Shown here piece by piece: positions 54,845 through 63,808 of a stretch of DNA of 64,000 nt. The stretch lies in contig JACKPO010000007.1 in assembly GCA_024233515.1 (NCBI GenBank), forward strand, positions 31,516 to 95,515, in the 5' to 3' direction. A program made the translations under genes and the position numbers. The notes beneath the pieces are model-generated. The model worked only from the letters and a program-made list of their open reading frames with translations, had not been told where the DNA came from and searched no databases. The DNA comes from Chlamydiales bacterium (lineage in GTDB: Bacteria > Chlamydiota > Chlamydiia > Chlamydiales > Simkaniaceae). Numbering within the stretch: the first letter of the stretch is position 1; each line of letters begins with the position of its first letter.

Positions 54845-55278
54845 TGGAGGCTTTTATGTCACACATGGCATCTCCGACTTCAAAAGACAATGGAGAACTT
54901 TTATTCATTTTCGAATCGATGGTAGATTATCAAGACATCATTCAAAAAACGCAGCAGCAAGACGCAGAAGTTACGAATAATTTCTCGATCTTGCTGATGA
55001 ATCTTTATAAATATTGGGAAGCTCAAGTCAATAAAGACTCACAGAATCCCCCAGGTGGAGGATCGAATTTTGGACCGAGAGAGAGTGAATGGGCAACACA
55101 GATTCAGCTGGACCAATCCCGTTCTCAAGAGGCGACTCAGCAGGTAAAACCACAAGTGGATGCAGAATCACAAACGATGGAATCTGATGGTAATTCAGCT
55201 CAAGAAGTTTCTCAGCTGATCACGACCGTTGACAACATTCTAAGCGTTACTTCGAACCTTCTCCAAAGTGATTATTAA
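54844..55278 (+). CDS. Translocator cassette 2, gene B
   Basis: This 144-aa protein starts within the gene A stop (TAATG); GGAGG before a second ATG five codons in (MSHMASPTSK) may be the real start. It is helical and Gln-rich and ends in LITTVDNILSVTSNLLQS, comparable with the C-termini of B1 and B3. No family is recognised. Placement between A and the CopB-like gene is constant in all three cassettes. Confidence 0.7.
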   Translation: MEAFMSHMASPTSKDNGELLFIFESMVDYQDIIQKTQQQDAEVTNNFSILLMNLYKYWEAQVNKDSQNPPGGGSNFGPRESEWATQIQLDQSRSQEATQQVKPQVDAESQTMESDGNSAQEVSQLITTVDNILSVTSNLLQSDY

Positions 55279-55300
55279 TAAAAGTTAGGGTAAGAATCTT

Positions 55301-58300
55301 ATGGAAAATCAAACAAAACTAGTTCAGGGAAGTAGGCAGGCAACTCTTCAAGCGATTGCTGAAGGGAAGCCAAATCAAGAAGATCTATTCACTTCGATGG
55401 TTTCACTGCGTACCTCGGAGGTATTGCAGCATTTAGGCATTCATTATGCTCATGAAAATCCTCTAGCCCTTCAAATGCTCCAAGAAGAACAAGAAAAAGA
55501 AGAGGCGCAGAAGGAGAAGGAGGAACTACTCTATCAATCATTGAGCTTTGAAGAACTGAGTGGTGATCATGCAACTGGACAAGAGGCGATTTTTGCGGCA
55601 GCAGGGAATCTGGCAAAAGTGAATGCAAAAGCAGAGAAGAAAAAAGAGCTCGATGAGCAAGTGGCACAAAAAATCACAGGCCTAAATATCCAAGATCTCG
55701 AAACGAAAGAAGACATTATTAAAGCATTCCTAAAGTACATGAATTCTGCAGGAGATTGTTGGTACGATCCAGAAGGGAATTGGGGGGACTTTGAGAAGCT
55801 CATCAATGAGTTAAAGGAATGGTTTAAGGGAAATAAAAACGCAGAATCCCTTCTTAATAATATCGAGCATACTGCGAAAAATCATTGGAACGAATATGGA
55901 GGGTGGGGATGGTTTGGTGGCTATCGATTCTACAATTCCATTTTTAAGAATAAGGTCCTTCCACAACTTGAGTCTCTGTTAGAAAAAGCTCTCGAGATGC
56001 CATCACCTTTCCAACAAGCTCTTGAAAAGGAAATGGATAAACTCGAGAAGGCTGATGAGAGAGAGCTTGCTTTCATCCAAGCCCTTCAAATCAAAGTGGC
56101 CGAAGGAGCTCACGCTAAGGGAGAAAATGCAGTATTTGAGTCAGCATCTCTCGTCTCTGAAGTGACAAGTGATGCTCAGGAAAGTGAGCTGAATAACCTT
56201 GAAAAACGAGTGAAAGAACTGGAGTTAGAACTACAAAATCTTGTCAAAATGGAAAAGCTTTTAGTGATGTATAACAACGCGGTTCAGAAATTCCAGAAGA
56301 GTCATAATTTTAGTGACTTCTTCCAGGTTCTCCTTGTCCTTTTCAGTGAATTTGGAAAGGATCCAGGAGTGAGAAGCGAGTTGAATAAAGTATTGAAGGA
56401 AGGAATTGGAGCTTTTTTTGAATCTAAGTTTGATGGTTTTTGGTGGGATGATAGCTATATCTGGAATGAATTTTCTAACACGATTACATCGACCCTAGAC
56501 GGAATTGAGAAAAACAACATTGGGGACCCAGAGCTTGCGGGAGTTTTCCTGAGTCAGGGAAAGAAGGCCTTCGACAAGATCCTTAAGCAAATGTTGAAAT
56601 CGATCGATCAAATGGAACAGATCATCCGGTTTATTGAAGAGGATCAAGGGGAAAATGCCATCTTTATGATGGAACAAGAGATCATGCAGATGGAAGCGGT
56701 GGCGCTCAAAAGCAATGCCAACCAAAACAAGATTCAGGAAAAAGAATCCCGGATCAATATCCAAAATCTTCAGCAGACCTTAACAAAAATTCAAAACGCT
56801 CTCAAAAAACTCGAAAAAGCACAGCACCATCACCATCATGGAATCTTTGGATGGATTGAGGACCTTGTCGATGCGATTAAAGGACTGCTTGAGAAGCTTT
56901 GTAACCTAGTCAAGGATCTTTGTACAGGAAACTTCCACGCTGCAGCCAAGGATTTCAATAGCTTAGGAATTGTAAAAGCCCTTAAGTCATTGTTTAGTCA
57001 CTTAGCGAAAGCCCTGAAGGATATTGAACATGGAAATTTCAAAGCAGCGTTTAGTCAAATAAAACAGGCGGCAGAAATTGCTGTAGAAGCCTATATACTA
57101 ACGGCTGTTTTAGGACCTGCTGGGATCATGCTTATGGGGACCAAATTTGGGAACGACATGAAAGATGCTGGAACCCTTGTCATGGATGCTGTTCAAGCGC
57201 TGGGTCAACTCGTTTTAGCAGGTCTTTCTGAAGCTGTAGGACAAGACTCTTTTGCAAAAGAGCTGATGAAGTCTGATAAGAAGCTCGGGATCGAGATGCT
57301 TGAGAACCCCGCTCTTAAACCTCTTATGGATGTTGCAACGATTATCCTTGCTGTTGTTGCCGCAGCAGCTGGACAGGTCGAGATTGCAGCACTCCTCATT
57401 GGATTGATGATCCTTTCTGATACAGGAGTCATGGGAGATGTTGAGAAAGGGCTCACTAAGTTGTTTGAGGATATGGGTTGTAGCAAAGATGTGGCGAAAC
57501 TCCTTTCTGATATCACAGTGATTGTTATTGTGACAGTAGCGACTCTTGGGATGGGCTCTGCGGAAGCCGCTGGAGAAGAGGCTGGGGATGCCCTAGCTGA
57601 AGAAGGAAGTGAGATTGCATCCAATGAAATTGAAATGCAGGTGATGGGGCAAACGGAAGAAGTTGCAGAAGAGTCAGCTGAGCAAGGAACAAGTCAAGTG
57701 GCAAAGACTGCTGAGAAAGCAACGGAAGAAGCGAAGAATAGTGATAGCATTCTAACAAAAATCACGAAAGCTGTAGGAAAGAGAATCGGAAGTCGCGCAG
57801 GAGCAGCCCTCATGGGATTTGGAATGTCTCTTGGGATGACCAACCTTGGGGTTGATCTCGCAAAGGTGATCGATAAGAAAGACAAGGAACTCCAAGAGAT
57901 TCTCATGATCGTTCAAGAAGTTGTTGCCGCTGTATCTGCTGTTCTTGGAGGTGCAGGCGTTGCATTCGGAAGCGCTGCAACAGAAGCTGCAGAGGCCTCA
58001 GAAGGAACTCTACGAAAAGCGATCGACGATGCAACAACCCAACTATCTGAAGCTTTAAGAAACGCTTTCGGAACTGATGCCGTATCAATGGTTCAACTTT
58101 CAAGCCAACTACAACGTGTCTATCTCCTTCTACAAGGAATCTATGGAGGTATGGAAGGCGGTCTAACGATGCTTCGTGGTGAATATGAAGCAGAGCTAGC
58201 AAAGGATAAGGCAGACTTCCAGTTCGTGGAAGCATTGCAGCAGATCAATCTGAATGCAATGAAGCAAACGACTGATCACCGTGGTCAGTTGGTGAAAGAG

Positions 58301-58387
58301 TTTGATCAAATGAACGACGAATTGATTAAAGCGCCCGGGATGATTGCCGAAGCGCATTATCAAGTCATGTCACAAAATATCGTATAA
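55301..58387 (+). CDS. Giant CopB-like T3SS translocator with duplicated N-terminal module (cassette 2)
   Basis: This 1028-aa protein has a C-terminal half (about 450-1028) matching the 440-aa CopB-like core: coiled coil with QQTLTKIQNALKKLEKA, a natural His run (509-513) then GIFGWIEDL, hydrophobic segments (about 596-613, 676-706, 735-752, 862-885), and RAGAALMGFGMSLGMTNLG. The N-terminal half holds two related modules (about 93-270 and 273-447), each opening with GQEAIFAAAG or GENAVFESAS and containing a Trp-rich block (GGWGWFGG; FDGFWWDD). Usual CopB is under 500 aa. The N-terminal part may extend into the needle tip or host cytosol (inference). Confidence 0.8.
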   Translation: MENQTKLVQGSRQATLQAIAEGKPNQEDLFTSMVSLRTSEVLQHLGIHYAHENPLALQMLQEEQEKEEAQKEKEELLYQSLSFEELSGDHATGQEAIFAAAGNLAKVNAKAEKKKELDEQVAQKITGLNIQDLETKEDIIKAFLKYMNSAGDCWYDPEGNWGDFEKLINELKEWFKGNKNAESLLNNIEHTAKNHWNEYGGWGWFGGYRFYNSIFKNKVLPQLESLLEKALEMPSPFQQALEKEMDKLEKADERELAFIQALQIKVAEGAHAKGENAVFESASLVSEVTSDAQESELNNLEKRVKELELELQNLVKMEKLLVMYNNAVQKFQKSHNFSDFFQVLLVLFSEFGKDPGVRSELNKVLKEGIGAFFESKFDGFWWDDSYIWNEFSNTITSTLDGIEKNNIGDPELAGVFLSQGKKAFDKILKQMLKSIDQMEQIIRFIEEDQGENAIFMMEQEIMQMEAVALKSNANQNKIQEKESRINIQNLQQTLTKIQNALKKLEKAQHHHHHGIFGWIEDLVDAIKGLLEKLCNLVKDLCTGNFHAAAKDFNSLGIVKALKSLFSHLAKALKDIEHGNFKAAFSQIKQAAEIAVEAYILTAVLGPAGIMLMGTKFGNDMKDAGTLVMDAVQALGQLVLAGLSEAVGQDSFAKELMKSDKKLGIEMLENPALKPLMDVATIILAVVAAAAGQVEIAALLIGLMILSDTGVMGDVEKGLTKLFEDMGCSKDVAKLLSDITVIVIVTVATLGMGSAEAAGEEAGDALAEEGSEIASNEIEMQVMGQTEEVAEESAEQGTSQVAKTAEKATEEAKNSDSILTKITKAVGKRIGSRAGAALMGFGMSLGMTNLGVDLAKVIDKKDKELQEILMIVQEVVAAVSAVLGGAGVAFGSAATEAAEASEGTLRKAIDDATTQLSEALRNAFGTDAVSMVQLSSQLQRVYLLLQGIYGGMEGGLTMLRGEYEAELAKDKADFQFVEALQQINLNAMKQTTDHRGQLVKEFDQMNDELIKAPGMIAEAHYQVMSQNIV

Positions 58388-58400
58388 GGGGGAATGCTTT

Positions 58401-59351
58401 ATGTCACATGCACAATCAATGATAAATAGAGAGTCTTTCGCTCCTCCCGCACAAGGAACTGCAGGAGCTGCAGGGGGCCAATCATCATACAACCCAGGAC
58501 TTTCCTATCTTGTAGGGCCAGCCCTTTATGAACTGATGAAGATTTGGTCGGAGATCTCGATCCTTTACCAAGGACTTGTTACCAGTGTCACTAAGTCAAG
58601 TATTGCTGCAGCAACGGCGACAGCTAATTTCCAGATTGAGCAAGGAGAGGAAGCGAAGAGCCAAGCGATTTCTTCAGGGATCGGCGAAGCCTTTGGAGGA
58701 GCATTAGTTGGAGCAACAAGCCTTGTGGGTGGATTCGGAACTGACAGCGAACTTGAAAATCTACAAGCAGAGAAACAAGGAATCGAAGATTACCAAACAA
58801 CTCTAAATGATGTCATGAAAGAAGGGTCTGCAGGAGGTCTCTCTGAAAGAGATGTACCAAGTGAAGCGGTTGACACTCAAATGGAAGAATTGCTTGACCA
58901 AGAGTCTTTTGCTGGCAGAAAGCCTTCGACCTCGAAAAACATGATCCTTGATGAAAAGGGTGTTGCTAGACTTAGCGATAAGAGCACAATGGAACTGGCT
59001 GATGGACAGGAACAACAAAGACTGAGCGATGCTTATAAGCAGAAACTCAAAGACGTCGATACGAAGATCCAAGGACGGTTCCAACAGCTTCAAAAAGCAG
59101 ATAACGACCGGATGCTCAAAGCTCAGGCATTTCAATCGATCTCTAAAGGAGGTGGTCAAGCGATCAGTGGGGATTTTGCCGCGGCGCAGAAGAAAGATGA
59201 AGCGAATGCGACCATGGCTCAAGCAGCTCAACAAGTTGCGCAAGGAATTGATAATCACTTCCGAAGTCAGGTTGAGAAAATGGTTGAAGCAGCGCTTCAG
59301 ATCATAAGTACCTTAGCTTCAATTAGTAGAGCAAATAAAGCTAACGGATAA
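58401..59351 (+). CDS. CopD-like T3SS minor translocator (cassette 2)
   Basis: This 316-aa protein (start ATG 58401, AAGGGGGA upstream) parallels the cassette 1 CopD-like protein: a hydrophobic helix GLSYLVGPALYELMKIW, a Gly-rich hydrophobic segment FGGALVGATSLVGGFG, an acidic middle and a Gln/Ala helical tail ending in LQIISTLASISRAN. The frame is open 57 nt upstream, but that part overlaps the CopB-like 3' end. A terminator follows. Confidence 0.76.
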   Translation: MSHAQSMINRESFAPPAQGTAGAAGGQSSYNPGLSYLVGPALYELMKIWSEISILYQGLVTSVTKSSIAAATATANFQIEQGEEAKSQAISSGIGEAFGGALVGATSLVGGFGTDSELENLQAEKQGIEDYQTTLNDVMKEGSAGGLSERDVPSEAVDTQMEELLDQESFAGRKPSTSKNMILDEKGVARLSDKSTMELADGQEQQRLSDAYKQKLKDVDTKIQGRFQQLQKADNDRMLKAQAFQSISKGGGQAISGDFAAAQKKDEANATMAQAAQQVAQGIDNHFRSQVEKMVEAALQIISTLASISRANKANG

Positions 59352-59370
59352 GCGTCTACAATCGAGATGG

Positions 59371-59399
59371 GCGGGGGTGTGTCCTCCGCTCTTTTTTTT
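59371..59399 (+). terminator. Rho-independent terminator after cassette 2
   Basis: The stem gcggggg with cctccgc (one G-U pair) is followed after tc by eight T residues. Confidence 0.8.
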
Positions 59400-60206
59400 A
59401 TTCTATTTACTCTGAATGGTTTACGTATAATATTGAGGGTAAATAAGATAAAGAAAGTGTAAAGATTTATGTTGAAAAAATTAGGAGATATGCTATTATA
59501 AACATAGGAGCTTTCTGTATTAATTAATAATAAGAATAAAATCAGATAGCTTATAATAATTGTAATAAAATAATAGCCGATAATCTTTGTCACATATCCA
59601 CTAGGGATGACCATTTGAGTTAATACTTAGTAAAAACAAATGGATAACCCTATCATAACTTTAGCTCATAGGGTGAGACCTGTGAGTGAGTCATTTAAAC
59701 CAAACTTACTTGCATGATGCTTGTTAGCATCGAAACAGATTTATTCTAAGCGCTCGTAAGAGCTGCAAGATAAGGCTTTGCGTTTCAAGCGAATCACCGT
59801 TTAAACCTAAGCCAAAAAAAGGGACAGCTAAGGGCCGTTTTTGAGTCGATTCTAGGCAAATTCACATGTGGCCTAGACTGGGAGCAAGAACAGACTGCTC
59901 TAATTAGGGCTTGAAGGGATTTTTGTATCCACTGGGTTTGGGAAGGCCCAGATTCAAGCTCAGCTAGAGGGTGTCGTAAAAGATAGTCAATGAAGAAGGA
60001 TTGACCATCTTTTGACAGAATCCTCAAATGGCTGATGCCAAAAAAAGGGAGCATGCCATCAATGGTATGCATACAAAAAGGTGCAACACTTGGGGAAGTG
60101 AGTGCAAAAGGGGTTTAGGTGCAAAAAGGGAATCTTTTTATCAAATTCATAGATTTGATTCATCTACCCCTGAGTAGAAATACAATAATAAGGGGAATAA
60201 TACACT
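59400..60206 (+). promoter_or_regulatory. About 0.8-kb non-coding region before cassette 3
   Basis: No convincing gene. A possible promoter TTGAAA (59472-59477), 16-bp spacer and TATTAT (59494-59499) lies far upstream. Short inverted repeats (for example gatgc then gcatc near 59716) occur. A copy of the dispersed motif (gagggtgtcgtaaaa) is at 59967. The 59794-60072 minus-strand frame has odd composition and is not called. Confidence 0.4.
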
Positions 60207-60959
60207 ATGTCAGATCCAATTAATGATGGATATGCGGCAAATATCCCTCCGCCGCAAATTGAAGACCCAGGAACACTTTCCGATTGGGAATCGATGTACT
60301 TAGGTCTATTAAATGAGCTTTTAAAAGAAGCAAAAAATGGGAAGGCCCAAGAAGCGTTTATGAAGCTTCCTGAGCTCATGAATATCGACAGTAGTTACCG
60401 TGAAAACGGTCAAAACATCGCACTGGTTGACCGAACTAATGTCAACCGAACGGTTCAAGATTACGTCGATGCAATACAGAAAGACTTTGACCAGTATTCA
60501 ACTGGAACAAATGGTGATACTGCAAAGGCGGATAAAAAATTTGCGGAAGATGCCATTTATGCCAACAACCAGATCTACGGGTTTGAAAAGAAATATTCTG
60601 CGTACATCGACCCTGACACAGCGGCAGATATCAATACGCAGCTGAGTTCGATCTTCGGGAAGGATACGACGGACGGAGACGCCCAAGATTTAGCCAATAC
60701 CTGGGCGCAATCATGGGATTTACCAAATTATTCAGGTGGAACAAGTACGACCGATCCATGGGAAGGCTCGTCTAACTACGACAATTCATTTAACGATCTT
60801 CGAAGTAACTTATCTTCACTGAGCTCACCGCTCAATGCTGAGATTGAGAATAACATGAAGGAAGCATCCTCCATGATGGAAACCGAAGGAAATATGTACC
60901 GGACCATTACTTCAATGGAAAAATCGCCGGTCACAGCTGCTAAAACAGCATCAAGTTAA
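60207..60959 (+). CDS. Translocator cassette 3, gene A
   Basis: This 250-aa protein is acidic and Asn/Asp/Thr-rich without a signal peptide. It retains the A-type layout with an early Trp (LSDWESMYLGLLNELL) and a LANTWAQSWDLPNY motif near 170 comparable to WNQAWKD and WTEAWKD. It lacks the clear hydrophobic helix of A1 and A2. AAGGGG precedes the ATG. It is the most diverged of the three A proteins, and equivalence is based on cassette position and motif. Confidence 0.72.
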   Translation: MSDPINDGYAANIPPPQIEDPGTLSDWESMYLGLLNELLKEAKNGKAQEAFMKLPELMNIDSSYRENGQNIALVDRTNVNRTVQDYVDAIQKDFDQYSTGTNGDTAKADKKFAEDAIYANNQIYGFEKKYSAYIDPDTAADINTQLSSIFGKDTTDGDAQDLANTWAQSWDLPNYSGGTSTTDPWEGSSNYDNSFNDLRSNLSSLSSPLNAEIENNMKEASSMMETEGNMYRTITSMEKSPVTAAKTASS

Positions 60960-60969
60960 GGAGGAAATA

Positions 60970-61389
60970 ATGACTAGCTTTAAACCAGTTGATAACGGAC
61001 TAAGAATGGCGATGATGGGGATCACTCAAGAGATGGTCACCAATACCATTGCCGACCAAACTGCAGCCGAGAACGTGAACCTTGTGGCTAAAGAGAACAC
61101 GGAAGCAACCACAGCGAAAACAAACGCCTTAGCGCCTATTATGAAAGAGATCGAAGACCTCGATCCATCAAGTAGTAACGCATCGACAATTATGCAGAAG
61201 TATCAAACAGACTTTAACTTCGTGAGTACAGAATACCAACAACCGATTGATACAATCAATACGCAGTCTCAAACAGATGCGTCAAACTTGCAGCAAATCG
61301 CCAACAACAACGGGAACCTTGCAAATGCTGCGAGCCAATTCATGTCAGTGATGGATACATTGAAAACAATTTTAGCAAGTCCATTTTAA
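60970..61389 (+). CDS. Translocator cassette 3, gene B
   Basis: This 139-aa protein is helical and Asn/Gln/Thr-rich, ending in SQFMSVMDTLKTILASPF. That tail resembles the B1 end (INGILSYAATLLASNN) in position and length. AAGGAGG precedes the ATG 11 bp after gene A, the same spacing as A1-B1. No family recognised. Confidence 0.72.
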   Translation: MTSFKPVDNGLRMAMMGITQEMVTNTIADQTAAENVNLVAKENTEATTAKTNALAPIMKEIEDLDPSSSNASTIMQKYQTDFNFVSTEYQQPIDTINTQSQTDASNLQQIANNNGNLANAASQFMSVMDTLKTILASPF

Positions 61390-61407
61390 ACAAATAAGGG
61401 TAATAAC

Positions 61408-63795
61408 ATGTCAATGGAAACAATTAGAAGAAATCAAGAGGAAGAGCTAGCCCTCTATTCAACTAGCTCACAGAAAAAAGTTACACCTCCAATGCACGCC
61501 TACAGCTTGGCAACATTAGAGCTAGAAAAGCACCTTCAAGAACTGATGGCCTTAGCAGAAGAAAGCCGGGAAAAGACAGCCTCTCCTGATAAAAGAGAGA
61601 GCGTTTCTACAGCTGCTGCTTCGAAAGGAACTTCGACCGATAGCGGAATTCACTTCAACAACCAGAGTATTTTCCAAGCCGCTGGAGTCATGCAAAAAGT
61701 TGAAAAATCAGAAAACAGCGCACTGACTCAAGAACTACAAGATGAGCTGATTATGCTTCAGCAACAGCTTCAACAAATCAAAATCGAAAAAGAATTTTTC
61801 GATAAGTTTATCGCTGATTGGGATGCGTTCACGAAGAAAGGAGCGGATTATAAAGATGCTTACGCTGCCTTCCAAAAAGTTGTTGCTGACCTTGAGGCTC
61901 AGCTTAAGGATGACCCCGATGCTGAATGCTTATTAAGGTTCCTCTCAATTCTTGGTTCTGGAGCTTATAATTCCGAAAAAGATTGGCATAAGCATGGAGA
62001 TATCTGGAAATTTTTCCATGGAGAGCTTTCAGATCCTAAGGCTTTCCAAGGCTTCATGAAAGACTTTATTGGGAAACTAACAGACCTTGCTGCAGAAGCT
62101 TGTGGCGGAAAAGCTATTTTTGAAAGTGCTTTGACGAATGGAGATGCAGCATTTGACGCGCAAATCAGAAGACTTGTTCTGACGATCGACATTGTGACAC
62201 GTATCATTAAGGTTCTTCAAAGTACGAATCCTAAAACAGCTATGTTCGAAATGGATGCTATTTTAATGGACATCGAACAGCTTCAGATCAACTCTGATGT
62301 TCAAAAGTCACAACAACAGCAAGAGCAAAACCAGATCACTTCAGAAAATCTTCAGGATAACTTGAAGAAGATTGAAAAAGCACTGAAGAAACTGGCTCAT
62401 CACCATAGTGGGCTTTTCGGATGGATTGAAGACCTCTTCAAATCAATTGCGAAGCTTTTCGAAAATATTGGAAAAGCGATTTACTACGGTGTGACTGGAA
62501 ATGAAACGAAAGCAAAAGAAGCGTTTAAAAAGCTTGAAACACCCTTTAAAACGTTGAAGACAGCATTTGAAGATCTTTTCAACGGACACTTTAAAGAAGG
62601 TCTTGAACTTCTGATGACCGCTGTTGTTCTCTCTCTTATGTTTGGAGTTGCCGGTCTTGCCTTGATGGGTAGTAAGTTTGGAAAAGATGTGAATAACATG
62701 TCTAAGCTTGCTGTCGATGCAGTTGAAGCGCTCGGTGAAGCAATTGTTGCCGGTCTTGCTAAGGCCGTTGGCGACGACAAAACATGTAAAGACATGCTTG
62801 CCAAAGCGAAGAAACTAGGGGAAGCTATGCTTGCGAATCCCGCACTTAAAGTGCTCGGTGATATCGCGATGGTAGCGATCATTATTGCCTCTGCAATCTC
62901 AGGTCAGTACTGGCTAGCAGCGATTATGGTTGTTCTTTTTGTGATGTCTGAGTCTGGACTCCTTCAAAAAGCAACGACTGCGATCGCAAACTCGATTGAA
63001 AAAGATATGGGTGGTAAAAATAGCGCCCTTGCAAAGGTGATTGCTGACATCATCGTGATTGCGGTTGTGACAATTCTTTCTGCTGGTGCAGGAGCTGCAG
63101 AAGCTGCCCTTGCAACTGGAGCTGATGCAGCAGCAGCGGCTGGAGAAGAAATGGTTGATATGGCAGCAAATACAGCCTCAAACGCAGCGGAAGATGCAAC
63201 GGAAGAAGGTGTTGAAGAAGGAGCAGAGACAAGCTCAACAGAAGGTCCTTCTAGAGCCGCTCAAATTGCTAAACGCGCTGCTTCTATGGGAGCCTTTGGA
63301 ATGGGGTCTGTTCTTGGATCGAGCACACTTGCTCTTGATATCCTAGAAGCAACCCACAAGAAAGATGATGAAACCCTCGCGATTCTCCTTGAATTGATCC
63401 AGGTTGTGGTTGCAGCGATCACTGCAGCGATCGGTGGTGTTTCTACTCTCTCTCAATCCGCTACACAACTCGGTAAAACAGCTGAGGAAGCTGGGGCTCA
63501 ATTGAGCCAAGTTGCTTCTCGTACAGCTGTTGCAGGAACTGCTGTTCAAGGGGTTTCTGGAGCTGCCCAAGGTGGAGAGTCGATCATCCAAGCTCGTTTA
63601 AATGAAGTACTTCAAACCTATAAGGGAGATGTGTCTCTTGACCAAGCGACCATTAACAACATTACTGCGGAGATTAATCAAACTGAGCAAGAGCTTAAGC
63701 AGCTTGTTGATCAGTACCAAAAAATTGTTCAAACGGCGTTTCAAGTTCCTGCAGAACTTGAAAACGGTGAACTTCAAGCGATGTTACAAGGGTAA
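61408..63795 (+). CDS. Large CopB-like T3SS translocator with one N-terminal module (cassette 3)
   Basis: This 795-aa protein contains the common CopB-like core (about 275-795): FEMDAILMDIEQL, coiled coil DNLKKIEKALKKLAHHH, GLFGWIEDLFKSI, hydrophobic segments (about 402-421, 483-513, 545-560), an Ala/Glu-rich loop and SMGAFGMGSVLGSSTLALDI. Ahead is one copy of the module seen twice in the 1028-aa protein (about 84-275), opening NNQSIFQAAG with a Trp/His block at 190-205. It is thus intermediate between the other two translocators. Confidence 0.8.
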   Translation: MSMETIRRNQEEELALYSTSSQKKVTPPMHAYSLATLELEKHLQELMALAEESREKTASPDKRESVSTAAASKGTSTDSGIHFNNQSIFQAAGVMQKVEKSENSALTQELQDELIMLQQQLQQIKIEKEFFDKFIADWDAFTKKGADYKDAYAAFQKVVADLEAQLKDDPDAECLLRFLSILGSGAYNSEKDWHKHGDIWKFFHGELSDPKAFQGFMKDFIGKLTDLAAEACGGKAIFESALTNGDAAFDAQIRRLVLTIDIVTRIIKVLQSTNPKTAMFEMDAILMDIEQLQINSDVQKSQQQQEQNQITSENLQDNLKKIEKALKKLAHHHSGLFGWIEDLFKSIAKLFENIGKAIYYGVTGNETKAKEAFKKLETPFKTLKTAFEDLFNGHFKEGLELLMTAVVLSLMFGVAGLALMGSKFGKDVNNMSKLAVDAVEALGEAIVAGLAKAVGDDKTCKDMLAKAKKLGEAMLANPALKVLGDIAMVAIIIASAISGQYWLAAIMVVLFVMSESGLLQKATTAIANSIEKDMGGKNSALAKVIADIIVIAVVTILSAGAGAAEAALATGADAAAAAGEEMVDMAANTASNAAEDATEEGVEEGAETSSTEGPSRAAQIAKRAASMGAFGMGSVLGSSTLALDILEATHKKDDETLAILLELIQVVVAAITAAIGGVSTLSQSATQLGKTAEEAGAQLSQVASRTAVAGTAVQGVSGAAQGGESIIQARLNEVLQTYKGDVSLDQATINNITAEINQTEQELKQLVDQYQKIVQTAFQVPAELENGELQAMLQG

Positions 63796-63808
63796 GGAAG
63801 GGTAAATT

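Noticed and set aside
56827..56841. Five-histidine run resembling an engineered His tag
   Set aside because: It is internal, in the same place as HHH in the 795-aa paralogue, and surrounded by conserved sequence, so it is natural.
59794..60072. 92-aa minus-strand frame before cassette 3
   Set aside because: Composition is odd (Ser/Cys/Pro-rich) with no ribosome site or recognisable family; it lies across a dispersed-motif copy, so it is more likely non-coding or a decayed mobile fragment.
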